Under the pieces are notes generated by a model. That model saw only the letters and a list, made by a program, of their open reading frames with translations, searched no databases and was not told where the DNA came from. Shown piece by piece: positions 53,342 through 61,798 of a DNA stretch of 64,000 nt. This DNA is from Sphingobium sp. OAS761. GTDB lineage: Bacteria > Pseudomonadota > Alphaproteobacteria > Sphingomonadales > Sphingomonadaceae. Positions within the stretch are counted from its first letter, which is position 1; each line of letters starts with the position of its first letter. The position numbers were made by a program, and so were the translations under genes. The stretch lies in the NCBI RefSeq assembly GCF_024168485.1, contig NZ_JALJVY010000005.1:186001-250000 (forward strand), given 5' to 3'.

Positions 53342-53938
53342 ATGGATATTCGTGTTTCCGGACATCAGGTCGATACGGGCGACGCGCTGAAGCAGCATGT
53401 CACGGATCGGCTGGAGGCGATGGCCGAGAAATATTTTTCCCGCACAATCTCCGCCCATGTCACTTTTCGGCCGGCACCACATGGCGCGTTCCATTGCGAC
53501 ATAATTTGCCATGTCATGACCGGCCTGATCCTGAAGGGTGCGGGCGAGGCGCAGGATGCGCATCCTGCCTTCGACATCGCGGCCGACCGCATCGACAAGC
53601 AACTGCGTCGCTACATGCGTCGCCTGAAGGATCGCAGCCAGCAGGCCGCGGCCGCGGAGGCCCAGCGCGCCAACGGCTTTTCCATCGATGAGATTGGCGG
53701 CGCAGCCTACACGATTTTTGCGGGGTCGGCCGATGAGGAGGAAGAGCCGAGCGACGCACCGGCCATCGTGGCGGAAACCCGCGTCGACATTCCCGAAGCC
53801 AGCGTGTCGGACGCGGTGATGATGCTGGATCTGCGCAACACCAATGCGCTGTTGTTCGTCAACGCAGGGACGTCGGCCTATAACATGGTCTATCGGCGTC
53901 ATGACGGTACGATCGGATGGGTCGAACCGCGCGTCTGA
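53342..53938 (+). CDS. hpf: Ribosome hibernation promoting factor (long form)
   Basis: The 198-aa product has the S30AE domain at the N-terminus (MDIRVSGHQVDTGDALKQHV ... HPAFDIAADRIDKQLRRYMRRLKD) and the C-terminal dimerisation domain (VSDAVMMLDLRNTNALLFVNAGTSA), the long-form HPF that makes 100S ribosome dimers in stationary phase. Usually it follows rpoN and precedes ptsN; here ptsN follows but rpoN is absent. A GC-rich hairpin (53953-53984) lies between hpf and ptsN without a T-tract. Confidence 0.94.
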   Translation: MDIRVSGHQVDTGDALKQHVTDRLEAMAEKYFSRTISAHVTFRPAPHGAFHCDIICHVMTGLILKGAGEAQDAHPAFDIAADRIDKQLRRYMRRLKDRSQQAAAAEAQRANGFSIDEIGGAAYTIFAGSADEEEEPSDAPAIVAETRVDIPEASVSDAVMMLDLRNTNALLFVNAGTSAYNMVYRRHDGTIGWVEPRV

Positions 53939-54065
53939 TACACCGCTGCTTGGGCCGCCTGTTGACCTTGGGACGCAGGCGGCCTATGGGGCCGGGCTTT
54001 ACAGTCTCCGAGCATTCGCGCATTTTTCAACTGGCTGAGCGCGGCTCGGCTGGTTCGGAATTGTC

Positions 54066-54533
54066 ATGGTGCATTTCAACGATCTTGTTTCGCCGGACGC
54101 GCTCGCAACGGGCATGACCGCGAACGGCAAGAAGCAACTTTTCCAGAAGATCGCGGCGCTCGCGACTCCGGCCTACGGGCTGGAGGCCGATACGGTGGCG
54201 GAATCCCTGCTGGAGCGCGAGCGTCTGGGATCTACCGGTTTCGGGGGAGGTGTTGCCATTCCCCATGCCAAGATTCCCGGCCTGGAAAAAATGTGCGGCA
54301 TCGTCGTGCTGCTTGATCCGCCGGCGCCGTTCGATGCCGTCGATGATGCGCCGGTCGACATCGTTTTTGCGCTTCTCTCTCCGGTGGACAGCGGTGCCGA
54401 ACATCTCAAGACCCTGGCGCGTGTATCCCGGTTCCTGCGGGACGAGGGCCAGGTGACGCGCCTGCGCGGAGCCAAGTCCACGGGCGCCCTTCATGCGCTG
54501 CTGGCCGGCGGCGAGGCGCGTGACGCAGCCTGA
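54066..54533 (+). CDS. ptsN: Nitrogen PTS EIIA protein
   Basis: The 155-aa product has the EIIA-Ntr phosphorylation site GGVAIPHAKIPGL (His67) and the family C-terminal helices. EIIA-Ntr receives phosphate from the PTS-Ntr chain and regulates potassium transport, stringent response and other targets. Length is normal. The thioesterase gene starts inside its last codons. Confidence 0.94.
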   Translation: MVHFNDLVSPDALATGMTANGKKQLFQKIAALATPAYGLEADTVAESLLERERLGSTGFGGGVAIPHAKIPGLEKMCGIVVLLDPPAPFDAVDDAPVDIVFALLSPVDSGAEHLKTLARVSRFLRDEGQVTRLRGAKSTGALHALLAGGEARDAA

Positions 54534-54984
54534 AGCGCCATCGAGCGGCGAGACTGCGCATTTTCGAGCGCTTGAGTCGCTTTACCGCTCCGCGCCGATC
54601 AACCGGTTGTTCCGGTCGGAGTTGCAGATTCCCGAGGCGGGACGATCGGTCATCGAATTCGATGTCGACGAGACTCAGTTCCATGCCGCCGGCGCTGTGC
54701 ACGGAACCGTCTATTTCAAGATGCTGGACGATGCGGCCTTTTATGCCGCCAACAGCCTGGTGAGCGATCGCTTTCTGTTGACCACCGCCTTCAACCTGCT
54801 TTTTACCCGGCCCGTCAGTCCGGGCCGGATCCGGGCGGAAGGACGCTGGATCAGCGGCAGGCGCCGCGTCTATGTCGCCGAAGCCACCCTTATCGACGCG
54901 GACGGAGAGGAAGTCGGCCGCGGCACGGGCACCTTCATGCGGTCGCAATTCCCGCTGTCCTCGCTGCCCGGCTATGGCACCTGA
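54520..54984 (+). CDS. PaaI/hotdog-fold thioesterase family protein
   Basis: The 154-aa product has a hotdog fold with HAAGAVHGTVYFKMLDDAAFYAAN, where the HG-containing segment and following Asp form the PaaI-type thioesterase site. It would hydrolyse an acyl-CoA; the acyl group is unknown. The start is GTG 54520, preceded by CGAGG, inside the ptsN end (14-nt overlap). The downstream DUF1491 gene overlaps by 11 nt. Confidence 0.82.
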   Translation: MTQPEAPSSGETAHFRALESLYRSAPINRLFRSELQIPEAGRSVIEFDVDETQFHAAGAVHGTVYFKMLDDAAFYAANSLVSDRFLLTTAFNLLFTRPVSPGRIRAEGRWISGRRRVYVAEATLIDADGEEVGRGTGTFMRSQFPLSSLPGYGT

Positions 54985-55315
54985 CGCGCGACTGACCAGC
55001 GCCATGCTGGTCGGCGCGTTGCGACGGCGCGTCACGGCGGAAGGCGGCTTTGCCACCGTCCTGGTCAAGGGCGATGAAATCAGCGGCATGATCCTGGTCC
55101 AAACCCTTGAAAAAGGACAGGAATGCGGGCTTTTTGAGCGCGTGCCCGATTTCACGGGCGGTTATCGGCTGCTGCCGTGCGGACCACGGCCGGATGAGGG
55201 GCGCGAGGCTTTGGCGGATTATGTCGCCCGCCGCCGTCGGTCAGACCCCGACTTGTGGATCGTCGAACTCGATGTCCCGCAGGCAGAACGATTCGCCGCA
55301 GAAACGATCTGCTGA
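54974..55315 (+). CDS. DUF1491 family protein
   Basis: The 113-aa product fits the DUF1491 family, known mainly from alphaproteobacteria: ARLTSAMLVGALRRRVTAEGGFATVLVKGDE at the start, and DPDLWIVELDVPQAERFAAET at the end. No function is known to me. The translated start at 54974 overlaps the thioesterase gene by 11 nt, so both are probably cotranscribed with ptsN. Confidence 0.8.
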   Translation: MAPDARLTSAMLVGALRRRVTAEGGFATVLVKGDEISGMILVQTLEKGQECGLFERVPDFTGGYRLLPCGPRPDEGREALADYVARRRRSDPDLWIVELDVPQAERFAAETIC

Positions 55316-55491
55316 TCGTTGACAGAATGTCCGGGCATGTGCACAGGCCCGCGCACGCCAACGCGCAGGTTGCCGCATTCGCTCATTGGGGGGCGGAGTC
55401 GGTGAACACGCAGACGGGGGGCGGCCGGTCGTCGGAAATAAGTGTTGAAGAGCGACGATCAGGGCCAAGAACCGCACTTGAATGAGTCGTA

Positions 55492-56151
55492 ATGAGTTTT
55501 CGTCTGAAGGCCGCTATCTTTGCGGCGTTCGCCCTGTCCGCAGCTGCTGCGGCCACGGCTTCCGACATGTCGATCGCCGCAGAGTCGATCGCGTCGGTGA
55601 CATCACTACCAGGCGCGCTGCCCGCAGCGCCTTCGGCCGGATCTCAATCCGCCGTTATTTTCGCCCCGCCGCGTGAAATTACGCAGCCGCTGGCTTCGGC
55701 GCATACCGCCGATTCATCCTTTTCCACCGACCCCAGTGCGAGCAGTCTTGCCGCGCTCGTCGATGCACATGGCGCGCCGGAAGACCTGAGCGGCGACATG
55801 CAGTGCCTGGCCGGGGCGGTCTATTTCGAATCCAAGGGCGAAAGCCTGGAAGGCCAGCTGGCCGTTGCCCGTGTCGTTATCAACCGTGCGCGCTCGGGAA
55901 GGTTCCCCGACAGCCTGTGCGGCGTCGTGTATCAGCGCAGCCAGTTCAGCTTCGTGCGCGGCAACAGCATGCCGCCGATTCGCATGAACGGCCGCAGCTG
56001 GCGCGAAGCCGTCGCCATTGCCCAGATCGCGATGGACGACAGCTGGGACAGCCGGGCCGAAGGAGCGCTGTTCTTCCATGCGCGCCGCGTGTCGCCGGGC
56101 TGGGGCAAGAAGCAGCTGGCCGCGATCGACAATCATATCTTCTATCGCTGA
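55492..56151 (+). CDS. Cell wall hydrolase (SleB/Hydrolase_2 family)
   Basis: The 219-aa product has a signal peptide (ending TASDMS), a low-complexity Ser/Ala/Pro region (about residues 30-95) and a C-terminal Hydrolase_2 domain with LAGAVYFESKGESLEGQLAVARVVINRA and FFHARRVSPGWGKKQLAAIDNHIFYR. Members are SleB/CwlJ-like peptidoglycan hydrolases; the Glu in YFESKGES is the probable catalytic residue. It is exported and likely trims the cell wall. A strong terminator follows. Confidence 0.88.
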   Translation: MSFRLKAAIFAAFALSAAAAATASDMSIAAESIASVTSLPGALPAAPSAGSQSAVIFAPPREITQPLASAHTADSSFSTDPSASSLAALVDAHGAPEDLSGDMQCLAGAVYFESKGESLEGQLAVARVVINRARSGRFPDSLCGVVYQRSQFSFVRGNSMPPIRMNGRSWREAVAIAQIAMDDSWDSRAEGALFFHARRVSPGWGKKQLAAIDNHIFYR

Positions 56152-56172
56152 GGCGAAAGAGCCCATTGCGGA

Positions 56173-56210
56173 GGCCGATTCGACATCGTGTCGAATCGGC
56201 CTTTTCTTTT
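56173..56210 (+). terminator. Intrinsic terminator after the cell wall hydrolase
   Basis: GGCCGATTCGACA (56173-56185) pairs exactly with TGTCGAATCGGCC (56189-56201) around a 3-nt loop, followed by TTTTCTTTT. It ends 28 bp before the mmcB start. Confidence 0.93.
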
Positions 56211-56238
56211 GTTCGCTTAATGTTCTAGGATCGGGTCC

Positions 56239-56733
56239 ATGAACGAAGTTGCCGTCGAATCCTGTGCGCCTTTGACGGATGGCACGGCGCTGGCCGTCGC
56301 ACGCGGTACTTTGCGACTCTTCTTCCGGCATGACATGAGCGGGATATTGGAAGTTCCGCTGCCCAACGGCAGGCGCGCTGACATCATGGCTATCGATGGC
56401 GCCGGGCGGCTGACGATCGTGGAGATAAAGTGCAGCCGCGCCGACCTTTTGGGCGACATGAAATGGCCCGATTATTTCGACTATTGCGATCGCTTCTACT
56501 GGGCGGTGCCGTCCGGGTTCGACCTTGGGCTTTTTGACAGCGAGGCGCTATGGCCGGCGCGCACGGGCCTGATTGTTGCGGACCAATATGACGCGGAACT
56601 GGTCCGGCCAGCGCCGGTCGAACCGCTGGCCGCGGCCCGGCGCAAGGCGGAGACGCTCCGCTTCGCCCGTCGCGCCGCGCGACGGCTGACGGCGCTCAGT
56701 GATCCGGAGCATGCGGCGGAACTGGGCCGGTAG
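56239..56733 (+). CDS. mmcB: MmcB-family DNA repair protein
   Basis: The 164-aa product has the restriction-endonuclease-like core residues of the MmcB family (PLPNGRRADIMAIDGAGRLTIVEIKCSRADLLGDMKWPDYFDYCD). The conserved D-ExK spacing (DIMAI...VEIK) is that of PD-(D/E)XK nucleases. In Caulobacter, MmcB is needed for resistance to DNA damage with ImuABC-type polymerases, which are not present in this window. It begins 28 bp after a terminator, so it has its own promoter. Length is normal. Confidence 0.9.
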   Translation: MNEVAVESCAPLTDGTALAVARGTLRLFFRHDMSGILEVPLPNGRRADIMAIDGAGRLTIVEIKCSRADLLGDMKWPDYFDYCDRFYWAVPSGFDLGLFDSEALWPARTGLIVADQYDAELVRPAPVEPLAAARRKAETLRFARRAARRLTALSDPEHAAELGR

Positions 56734-56759
56734 GTCGGGCACCAAAGTCGATTCAAGGG

Positions 56760-57320
56760 TCAGGATTGTCCGGTAAGACCGTCGATCGCGGCCCATCCGG
56801 CAGCGCCCAGGCGTCGAAGCATGGGCCGGTGATTGCCGCCCACGCCGCCCAGCGCCATGACCGGAACGCCGGCCTGATGCGCCAATGCGGCGAAGCGGAC
56901 CCGTCCTAGCGTGGGTCCGTCGGGGTGGGACAGCGTCGGGAAGAGCGGCGACAGGAAGACGAAGTCGGCCCCTGCCGCAACGGCGCGATGAAGCTGTGGA
57001 GCATTGTGGACAGGTGCGCTGCGCAGCAGCAGCCGGCAGGCGTGTCCGGCACCATGTCCGTGCCAGCCATCGGCGCGCCAGGCCATGGCCTGGCGCGCGG
57101 TTCCCGCCAGCATCAGCACCAGCCGCCGCCGTCGCGCGATGGCGCGCAACGTGTCGAAAAGGTGCCGGCGGGCGGGCGCAGCCGTCCGATAATGGCGAAA
57201 GACGATGCCGGCCCGCCCTTTGGGCAGCCTTCGCGCTGCCTTGACCAGCAGGTCGGGCGCCACGCGCTCGTCCGTCATCAGCCAGAGGCCGGGCAGCTTT
57301 TTGCGGTGGCGGGGCGTCAT
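56760..57320 (-). CDS. Thiamine phosphate synthase (ThiE/TenI)-like protein
   Basis: The 186-aa product is a TIM-barrel of the ThiE/TenI family: LPGLWLMTDERV at the N-terminus, HNAPQLHRAVAAGADFVFLSPLFPT in the centre and PVMALGGVGGNHRPMLRRLGAAGWAAIDGL at the end. The family contains thiamine phosphate synthases and TenI (thiazole tautomerase); the sequence is shorter and basic at the N-terminus, so enzyme activity is uncertain. It faces the YggS-type gene divergently with 23 bp between starts. Confidence 0.82.
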   Translation of the reverse strand: MTPRHRKKLPGLWLMTDERVAPDLLVKAARRLPKGRAGIVFRHYRTAAPARRHLFDTLRAIARRRRLVLMLAGTARQAMAWRADGWHGHGAGHACRLLLRSAPVHNAPQLHRAVAAGADFVFLSPLFPTLSHPDGPTLGRVRFAALAHQAGVPVMALGGVGGNHRPMLRRLGAAGWAAIDGLTGQS

Positions 57321-57343
57321 GCGCCTGTCCTATAGCAACGCGC

Positions 57344-58090
57344 ATGACGACCGCCAGCACCGCAAGCAGCTCTCCTGTCGCGCAGCGCCTCGACGCCGTG
57401 CGCGACGCTATCGATCGCGCCGCCCGCCTGACGGACCGGGCGGGCACGGACATCAACCTGATCGCCATTTCCAAGACGCATGATACCGATGCCATTCGTC
57501 CGTTGATCGATGCCGGGCAGCGCGTTTTCGGCGAAAATCGTGTGCAGGAAAGCCAGGCGAAATGGCCCGCGCTGCGTGAGGAATTCCCCGATGTCGCGCT
57601 GCATCTGGTCGGCCAGCTGCAATCCAACAAGGCAGCCGACGCAGTGGCCCTGTTCGACGTGATCCAAGGCCTCGACCGGCTGTCGCTGCTGACGGCGCTC
57701 GTCAAGGCCATGGATGTCGCGGGGAAACGCATTCCCTGCTTCATTCAGGTCAATATCGGAGCGGAGGAGCAGAAGGGCGGGGCCGCCATTTCGGACACGC
57801 CCGCGCTGATCGCAGCCGCGCGCGGGGCCGACATTCCGCTGCTCGGCCTGATGTGCGTGCCCCCGGCCGACGTCGAGCCGGCGCCCTATTTCGCGCTGTT
57901 GGCGAAAATGGCGCAGGAAGAGGGATTGCAACGCCTGTCCATGGGCATGTCGGCCGATTATGAAACCGCGATCATGCTGGGCGCGACCGATGTCCGCGTC
58001 GGTTCCGCCCTGTTCGGTGATCGAGCCCCGGCCGGCCGCCCCGTTCCCCGGAGCGGCCAGGGGATGATCAGAAACTCCCTCTCAGGGTAA
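57344..58090 (+). CDS. YggS-family pyridoxal phosphate homeostasis protein
   Basis: The 248-aa product has the PLP-binding Lys in LIAISKTHDT (about residue 46) and the family segments FGENRVQESQAKW and LMCVPPADVEPAPYF, MGMSADYETAIMLGATDVRVGSALFG. It is an alanine-racemase-fold protein that binds PLP and balances vitamin B6, amino acid and coenzyme pools without clear enzyme activity. Its 3' end overlaps the TonB receptor's 3' end by 23 bp (convergent). Confidence 0.92.
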   Translation: MTTASTASSSPVAQRLDAVRDAIDRAARLTDRAGTDINLIAISKTHDTDAIRPLIDAGQRVFGENRVQESQAKWPALREEFPDVALHLVGQLQSNKAADAVALFDVIQGLDRLSLLTALVKAMDVAGKRIPCFIQVNIGAEEQKGGAAISDTPALIAAARGADIPLLGLMCVPPADVEPAPYFALLAKMAQEEGLQRLSMGMSADYETAIMLGATDVRVGSALFGDRAPAGRPVPRSGQGMIRNSLSG

Positions 58091-60884
58091 TGCCCCAGGT
58101 GCGCGGTTCCGCCAGATAGGCGGAGATGAGCTGGTTCGCCATGGTCACGGGAGCGGCCGGCCGGCCGCATAGCGTCCCGAACTGGCCGGTGGTCGACGTG
58201 CACGGACTGCTGGACTGGAGCGGGCTGGAGAAGGCGACCTGGGTGTAATCCTGGTTGAAAATATTCTGGCCCCACAGTTCGATGGCCCAGCGCTGGTCCG
58301 GCCCGCGCAGGCCGATGCGTGCGTTGACGACGGCGTAGCCATCCTGCGCTTTTTCCGGGAAAAGGTCCGAGCCCGTATTATAATCTCCGGTCATGCGCCC
58401 ATCCACGTAGAATAGCGCCGACAGGCCGCTGGAGCCGATCTCCGGCGTCCAGGCGAAGCTGGCGGTGGTCACGACCTGCGGCGCGTTGCTGTTGATCGAA
58501 CCGGGCAGCAGGAACAGGGCGGGATCGAGCGGCACGCGCCCGTCGCTGCTGCCGACCAGCCGGTTGGCGAACTTGGCCCGGGCATAGGTCAGGCCGCCGG
58601 TGACGCGGATGTTGCGCGCGGGCGTCGCCACAAGCTCGAGTTCGACGCCCTGGCTGATCAGACCGGGTCCGACGTCACCGCTGTCGCAGGTACCGGCGCT
58701 GAGCGCGGAATCGCAGCCATTGATATTCTGCACCACGAAACTGGTGCCGTTGAAGGTGTTGAGCTGGAAATTCTTGAATTCCTGCCGGAAGGCAGCGACA
58801 TTCGCGCTCCATTTGGGCTGGCTGTATTTCAGCCCGATTTCGAAGGCGTCGACCTTTTCGGCGGCGAAGCGCAGGCTGGCGGCGTCGGCATTGGTGCGGG
58901 GCGAAAAGACGGCGGGAACGGGATTGAGGCCGGTCGATCCGAGCTGGAAGCGGTCGAGATTATAGCCGCCCGCCTTGTAGCCCTTAGAATAGCTGCCATA
59001 CAGCAGCAGCTCGTCGATCGGCTTCCAAGACAGGACGGCAGTCCCGGAAAATTCGCCGTCGCTTATCCGGTCGTTGAGGTCGAGCGCGTTGAGACTGGTC
59101 GATCCATTGCCCAGGCAACCCAGAGTGAGGATGCCCCCCGCGAGCGCAGCGGCGCTGCCCAGCGCCGGGTTGGTCGCCAGAGTCGGCAGCGACGAGGCCT
59201 GAAGCGCCGCGCAGGTCGCGTTATTGTTGTTCAGGTCTGCGGAAAATCTTTTGCTTTCATGCGTGTAACGCAGGCCCAGGGTCAGGTCGAGACGCTTCGT
59301 CAGATGGACGATATTATGGGTGAACAGCGCCCAGTTCTCGCTCTTCTGATAATAGCGCGATGCGACGTCGCCGGTTCCTGCGGGGATCGCGGCAAGCGCG
59401 CGCAGCCCGTTGCCAAGGCCGGTGGAGATCGCACCGGCCTGTGCCGCCGCGACCGCCGGCGGCAGGCCGGCATTGAGGAAGGCCGCGGTCAGGCCCGCAT
59501 TCAGGTTCGCCTGCGTCCCGGTGATCAGCGGTTGCGTGGCCAGCCCGCTGCCACAGGCGGCCAGTTGTTGCGCGGTGAAGTTGCTGCTGGTGCCCGCACC
59601 AGCCATCAGCCGACAGGCGGCAAACCGGCCATAGTCCGCGCCGAAGCGGATATTGTCCTGAAGCGTCAGCTTTTCATGGGCGTAATAGCCGCCGACCAAC
59701 CAGTCGAGCCGGTCGGCGAAGGCGGTTCCCTGCATCCGCAATTCCTGCGTGAAGGTCCGGAACTGGCGATAGGTGTTGGGATCGCGGTAGAGCAGGTCGG
59801 CGCGATTATAGTCATAGTCGCCATAGTCGCGCGACTTGTAGTCGCGCCAGGCGGTGATGCTGGTCAGCTTGGCCCCGCCCAGATCATAGTTGATCTCGCC
59901 GGAAACGCCCCAATCCTTGAGCTTGCTGACATAGTCGCGGCCCGGCGTGATGACGAGGTTCCGGTCATAGGGATCGGCGGCGATCACGCTGCCCTGTCCG
60001 GCGAGTATGGCCGCGATGCGGTTGAAGGGCGCGTCGGTATAGCTGCCGCCCGTCGCCGGCCGCCGCTCGCGCGTTTCGATATAGGCCGCGCCGCAGCAAC
60101 TCTCGTCGCGATTGGTATAATCGCCGATCAGACGTATGGAGAGCGCGTCATTGGGTTCGATCAGTGCCTGACCGCGCAGGAAATAGCGGTTGCGGTCATT
60201 GGTGTCGCCGACCTTGTTTCCCGCCGTGTCGCGCAGGGTGAAAAACCCGTCGCGCTTGCTCCATACGCCATCCAGCGACAAGGCAACGCCGTTCGCCACC
60301 GGACCGGTGACGCGGCCGGACAGACGCCAGTAATCATAATTGCCGTAGGTGATCTCGCCTTTGGCATGAAAGCTGTTTTCCGGTGCCTTGCTGACGATGT
60401 TGATCAGGCCGGCCGACGCGTTGCGGCCGAACAGCGTACCTTGCGGGCCGCGCAGCACCTCGACACGTTCGATTTCGCCCAGTTCGTTCAGGCCCGCGCC
60501 CGTCCGGGATCGATAGACGCCGTCAATGAACACCGCGACGGAACTTTCCAGGCCTGGATTGTCGCCGACCGTACCGATGCCGCGGATCCGCGCCGACGCA
60601 TTGGCTTCGGACCCGGTGGAGGAAACGAGCAGGGACGGCGCAAGCTGATTCAGGGTGCGTATGTCGCTCGCGCCGCTATTCTGCATGGCCTGTGCGCCGA
60701 CGGCCGAAACGGCGATCGGAACGTCGGACAGGGGACTCGCGCGCCGGGTCGCGGTGACGATGATGTCGGCGCCAGGTTCCTCGGCGCTGGAAGGGGGAGC
60801 GGCGCTCCCCTGCGCCAGGGCGGGGGCGGCCGTGGCCAGCGCGATGGCGCCGGCACCGGACAACCAGAGACTCCGGTAGGTCAT
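58068..60884 (-). CDS. TonB-dependent receptor
   Basis: The 938-aa product has a signal peptide (ATAAPALAQG), a TonB-box region (EEPGADIIVTATRR), a plug domain (DVPIAVSAV ... RIRGIGTVGD ... VAVFIDGVYRSR ... VEVLRGPQGTLFGRNASAG) and a long barrel ending GITLRGSF. It resembles the sphingomonad outer-membrane receptors that take up siderophores, vitamins, plant aromatics or oligosaccharides; the cargo is not predictable. An insert with a Cys-rich region lies at about residues 420-450 (FAACRLMAGAG...LAACGSG). ATG 60884 is chosen. A good sigma70 promoter lies 60 bp upstream, and no transport partner genes are adjacent. Confidence 0.93.
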   Translation of the reverse strand: MTYRSLWLSGAGAIALATAAPALAQGSAAPPSSAEEPGADIIVTATRRASPLSDVPIAVSAVGAQAMQNSGASDIRTLNQLAPSLLVSSTGSEANASARIRGIGTVGDNPGLESSVAVFIDGVYRSRTGAGLNELGEIERVEVLRGPQGTLFGRNASAGLINIVSKAPENSFHAKGEITYGNYDYWRLSGRVTGPVANGVALSLDGVWSKRDGFFTLRDTAGNKVGDTNDRNRYFLRGQALIEPNDALSIRLIGDYTNRDESCCGAAYIETRERRPATGGSYTDAPFNRIAAILAGQGSVIAADPYDRNLVITPGRDYVSKLKDWGVSGEINYDLGGAKLTSITAWRDYKSRDYGDYDYNRADLLYRDPNTYRQFRTFTQELRMQGTAFADRLDWLVGGYYAHEKLTLQDNIRFGADYGRFAACRLMAGAGTSSNFTAQQLAACGSGLATQPLITGTQANLNAGLTAAFLNAGLPPAVAAAQAGAISTGLGNGLRALAAIPAGTGDVASRYYQKSENWALFTHNIVHLTKRLDLTLGLRYTHESKRFSADLNNNNATCAALQASSLPTLATNPALGSAAALAGGILTLGCLGNGSTSLNALDLNDRISDGEFSGTAVLSWKPIDELLLYGSYSKGYKAGGYNLDRFQLGSTGLNPVPAVFSPRTNADAASLRFAAEKVDAFEIGLKYSQPKWSANVAAFRQEFKNFQLNTFNGTSFVVQNINGCDSALSAGTCDSGDVGPGLISQGVELELVATPARNIRVTGGLTYARAKFANRLVGSSDGRVPLDPALFLLPGSINSNAPQVVTTASFAWTPEIGSSGLSALFYVDGRMTGDYNTGSDLFPEKAQDGYAVVNARIGLRGPDQRWAIELWGQNIFNQDYTQVAFSSPLQSSSPCTSTTGQFGTLCGRPAAPVTMANQLISAYLAEPRTWGITLRGSF

Positions 60885-60941
60885 GATGCTTCTGTCCTCT
60901 CCTGGCCCGCACGGCTTTTTGCCACGTCGGGACTGCGGGTG

Positions 60942-60970
60942 ATTATGCTGCCACAGAGCCGACAAGGCAA
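60942..60970 (-). promoter_or_regulatory. Promoter of the TonB-dependent receptor
   Basis: On the minus strand TTGCCT (60965-60970) and CATAAT (60942-60947) are separated by 17 bp, a good sigma70-like match. The predicted start is about 50 nt before the ATG. A GTTGC/GCAAC inverted repeat with TTAAAG in the middle lies further upstream, a possible regulator site. Confidence 0.6.
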
Positions 60971-61074
60971 TAGATGCAGTGATTCCGCGGGTCTTGCTGC
61001 ATGTGCGCTGTATTGCTGGCATATGTCTGTTGCTTAAAGGCAACGCATTAATTTCGAGTTTCCGTAACGTCGCC

Positions 61075-61734
61075 CTAAGCCAGCGGAAAGCGCAGGATCC
61101 GGTCGGCCAACGGTACCAGCGCGGTCGCACCCGGCCCGACCGTCCGACGAATCGCCTCATGACCCGCATCCAGCCCCCCCGCCAGCGTCCCGAGCGCGGG
61201 CAGGATCAGCTTGGTCGCCGACCCCACGAAGCACCGGCGCGACACATGCCGTCCGCGTAGCGCCAGCCGGAATTTGGGATGGAAATGGCCCGATATTTCC
61301 GGCCGGGGATCATCCCGGGCCGCTTCGTGCCGCAACCAGATTCCCTCTATCTCGGCTTCCGCCACCCTCTGGCCCCCCGGCATGTCCCCGATGCCGGCAT
61401 CATGATTGCCCGTTACCCACGTCCAGTCCAGACGGCGCGTCAGGACGCCCAGACGTCTGCGAACGTCGGGGTCGAGCCGGGCCACGCCATTGGCGTCATG
61501 AAAGCTGTCGCCGAGCGAATAGACTGCGCGTGCGCCGGTTCGCGCCGCCAGCGCCTCGATCAGGTCGATGGTCGCCGCGCTGTCATGGGGTGGCAGAAAC
61601 TGACCGAAACGGGCGTACCAGCTTGCCTTTTCGAAATGCAGATCGGCGACCAGCAGGGCCCGCCGGGCCGGCCAGTAGAGCGCTGCATCAGGGCAGGCGA
61701 GAAATTCTTGACCCGCGAACGAAAGGGGAACCAT
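61075..61734 (-). CDS. pdeM: Ligase-associated metallophosphoesterase (PdeM)
   Basis: The 219-aa product has the calcineurin-like metal-binding motifs in order: VADLHFEK, GDSFHD, TGNHDAGI and SGHFHPK. It resembles PdeM, the phosphoesterase often found next to a DNA ligase, an exonuclease and an Lhr helicase in a DNA-repair cluster. Here those partners are absent from the window, so the gene stands alone. Its substrate is unknown. The 3' end is 190 bp from the TonB receptor start. Confidence 0.85.
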   Translation of the reverse strand: MVPLSFAGQEFLACPDAALYWPARRALLVADLHFEKASWYARFGQFLPPHDSAATIDLIEALAARTGARAVYSLGDSFHDANGVARLDPDVRRRLGVLTRRLDWTWVTGNHDAGIGDMPGGQRVAEAEIEGIWLRHEAARDDPRPEISGHFHPKFRLALRGRHVSRRCFVGSATKLILPALGTLAGGLDAGHEAIRRTVGPGATALVPLADRILRFPLA

Positions 61735-61798
61735 GGGTCGCCTATGCGCGTTCGCACGCCCGCTTTCAAGAGCCCGGGCAAATCCCTATAGGCAGGCC

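Noticed and set aside
53953..53984. GGCCGCCTG/CAGGCGGCC hairpin between hpf and ptsN as a terminator
   Set aside because: There is no T-tract after it and the loop is 14 nt, so it is more likely a leader or spacer structure.
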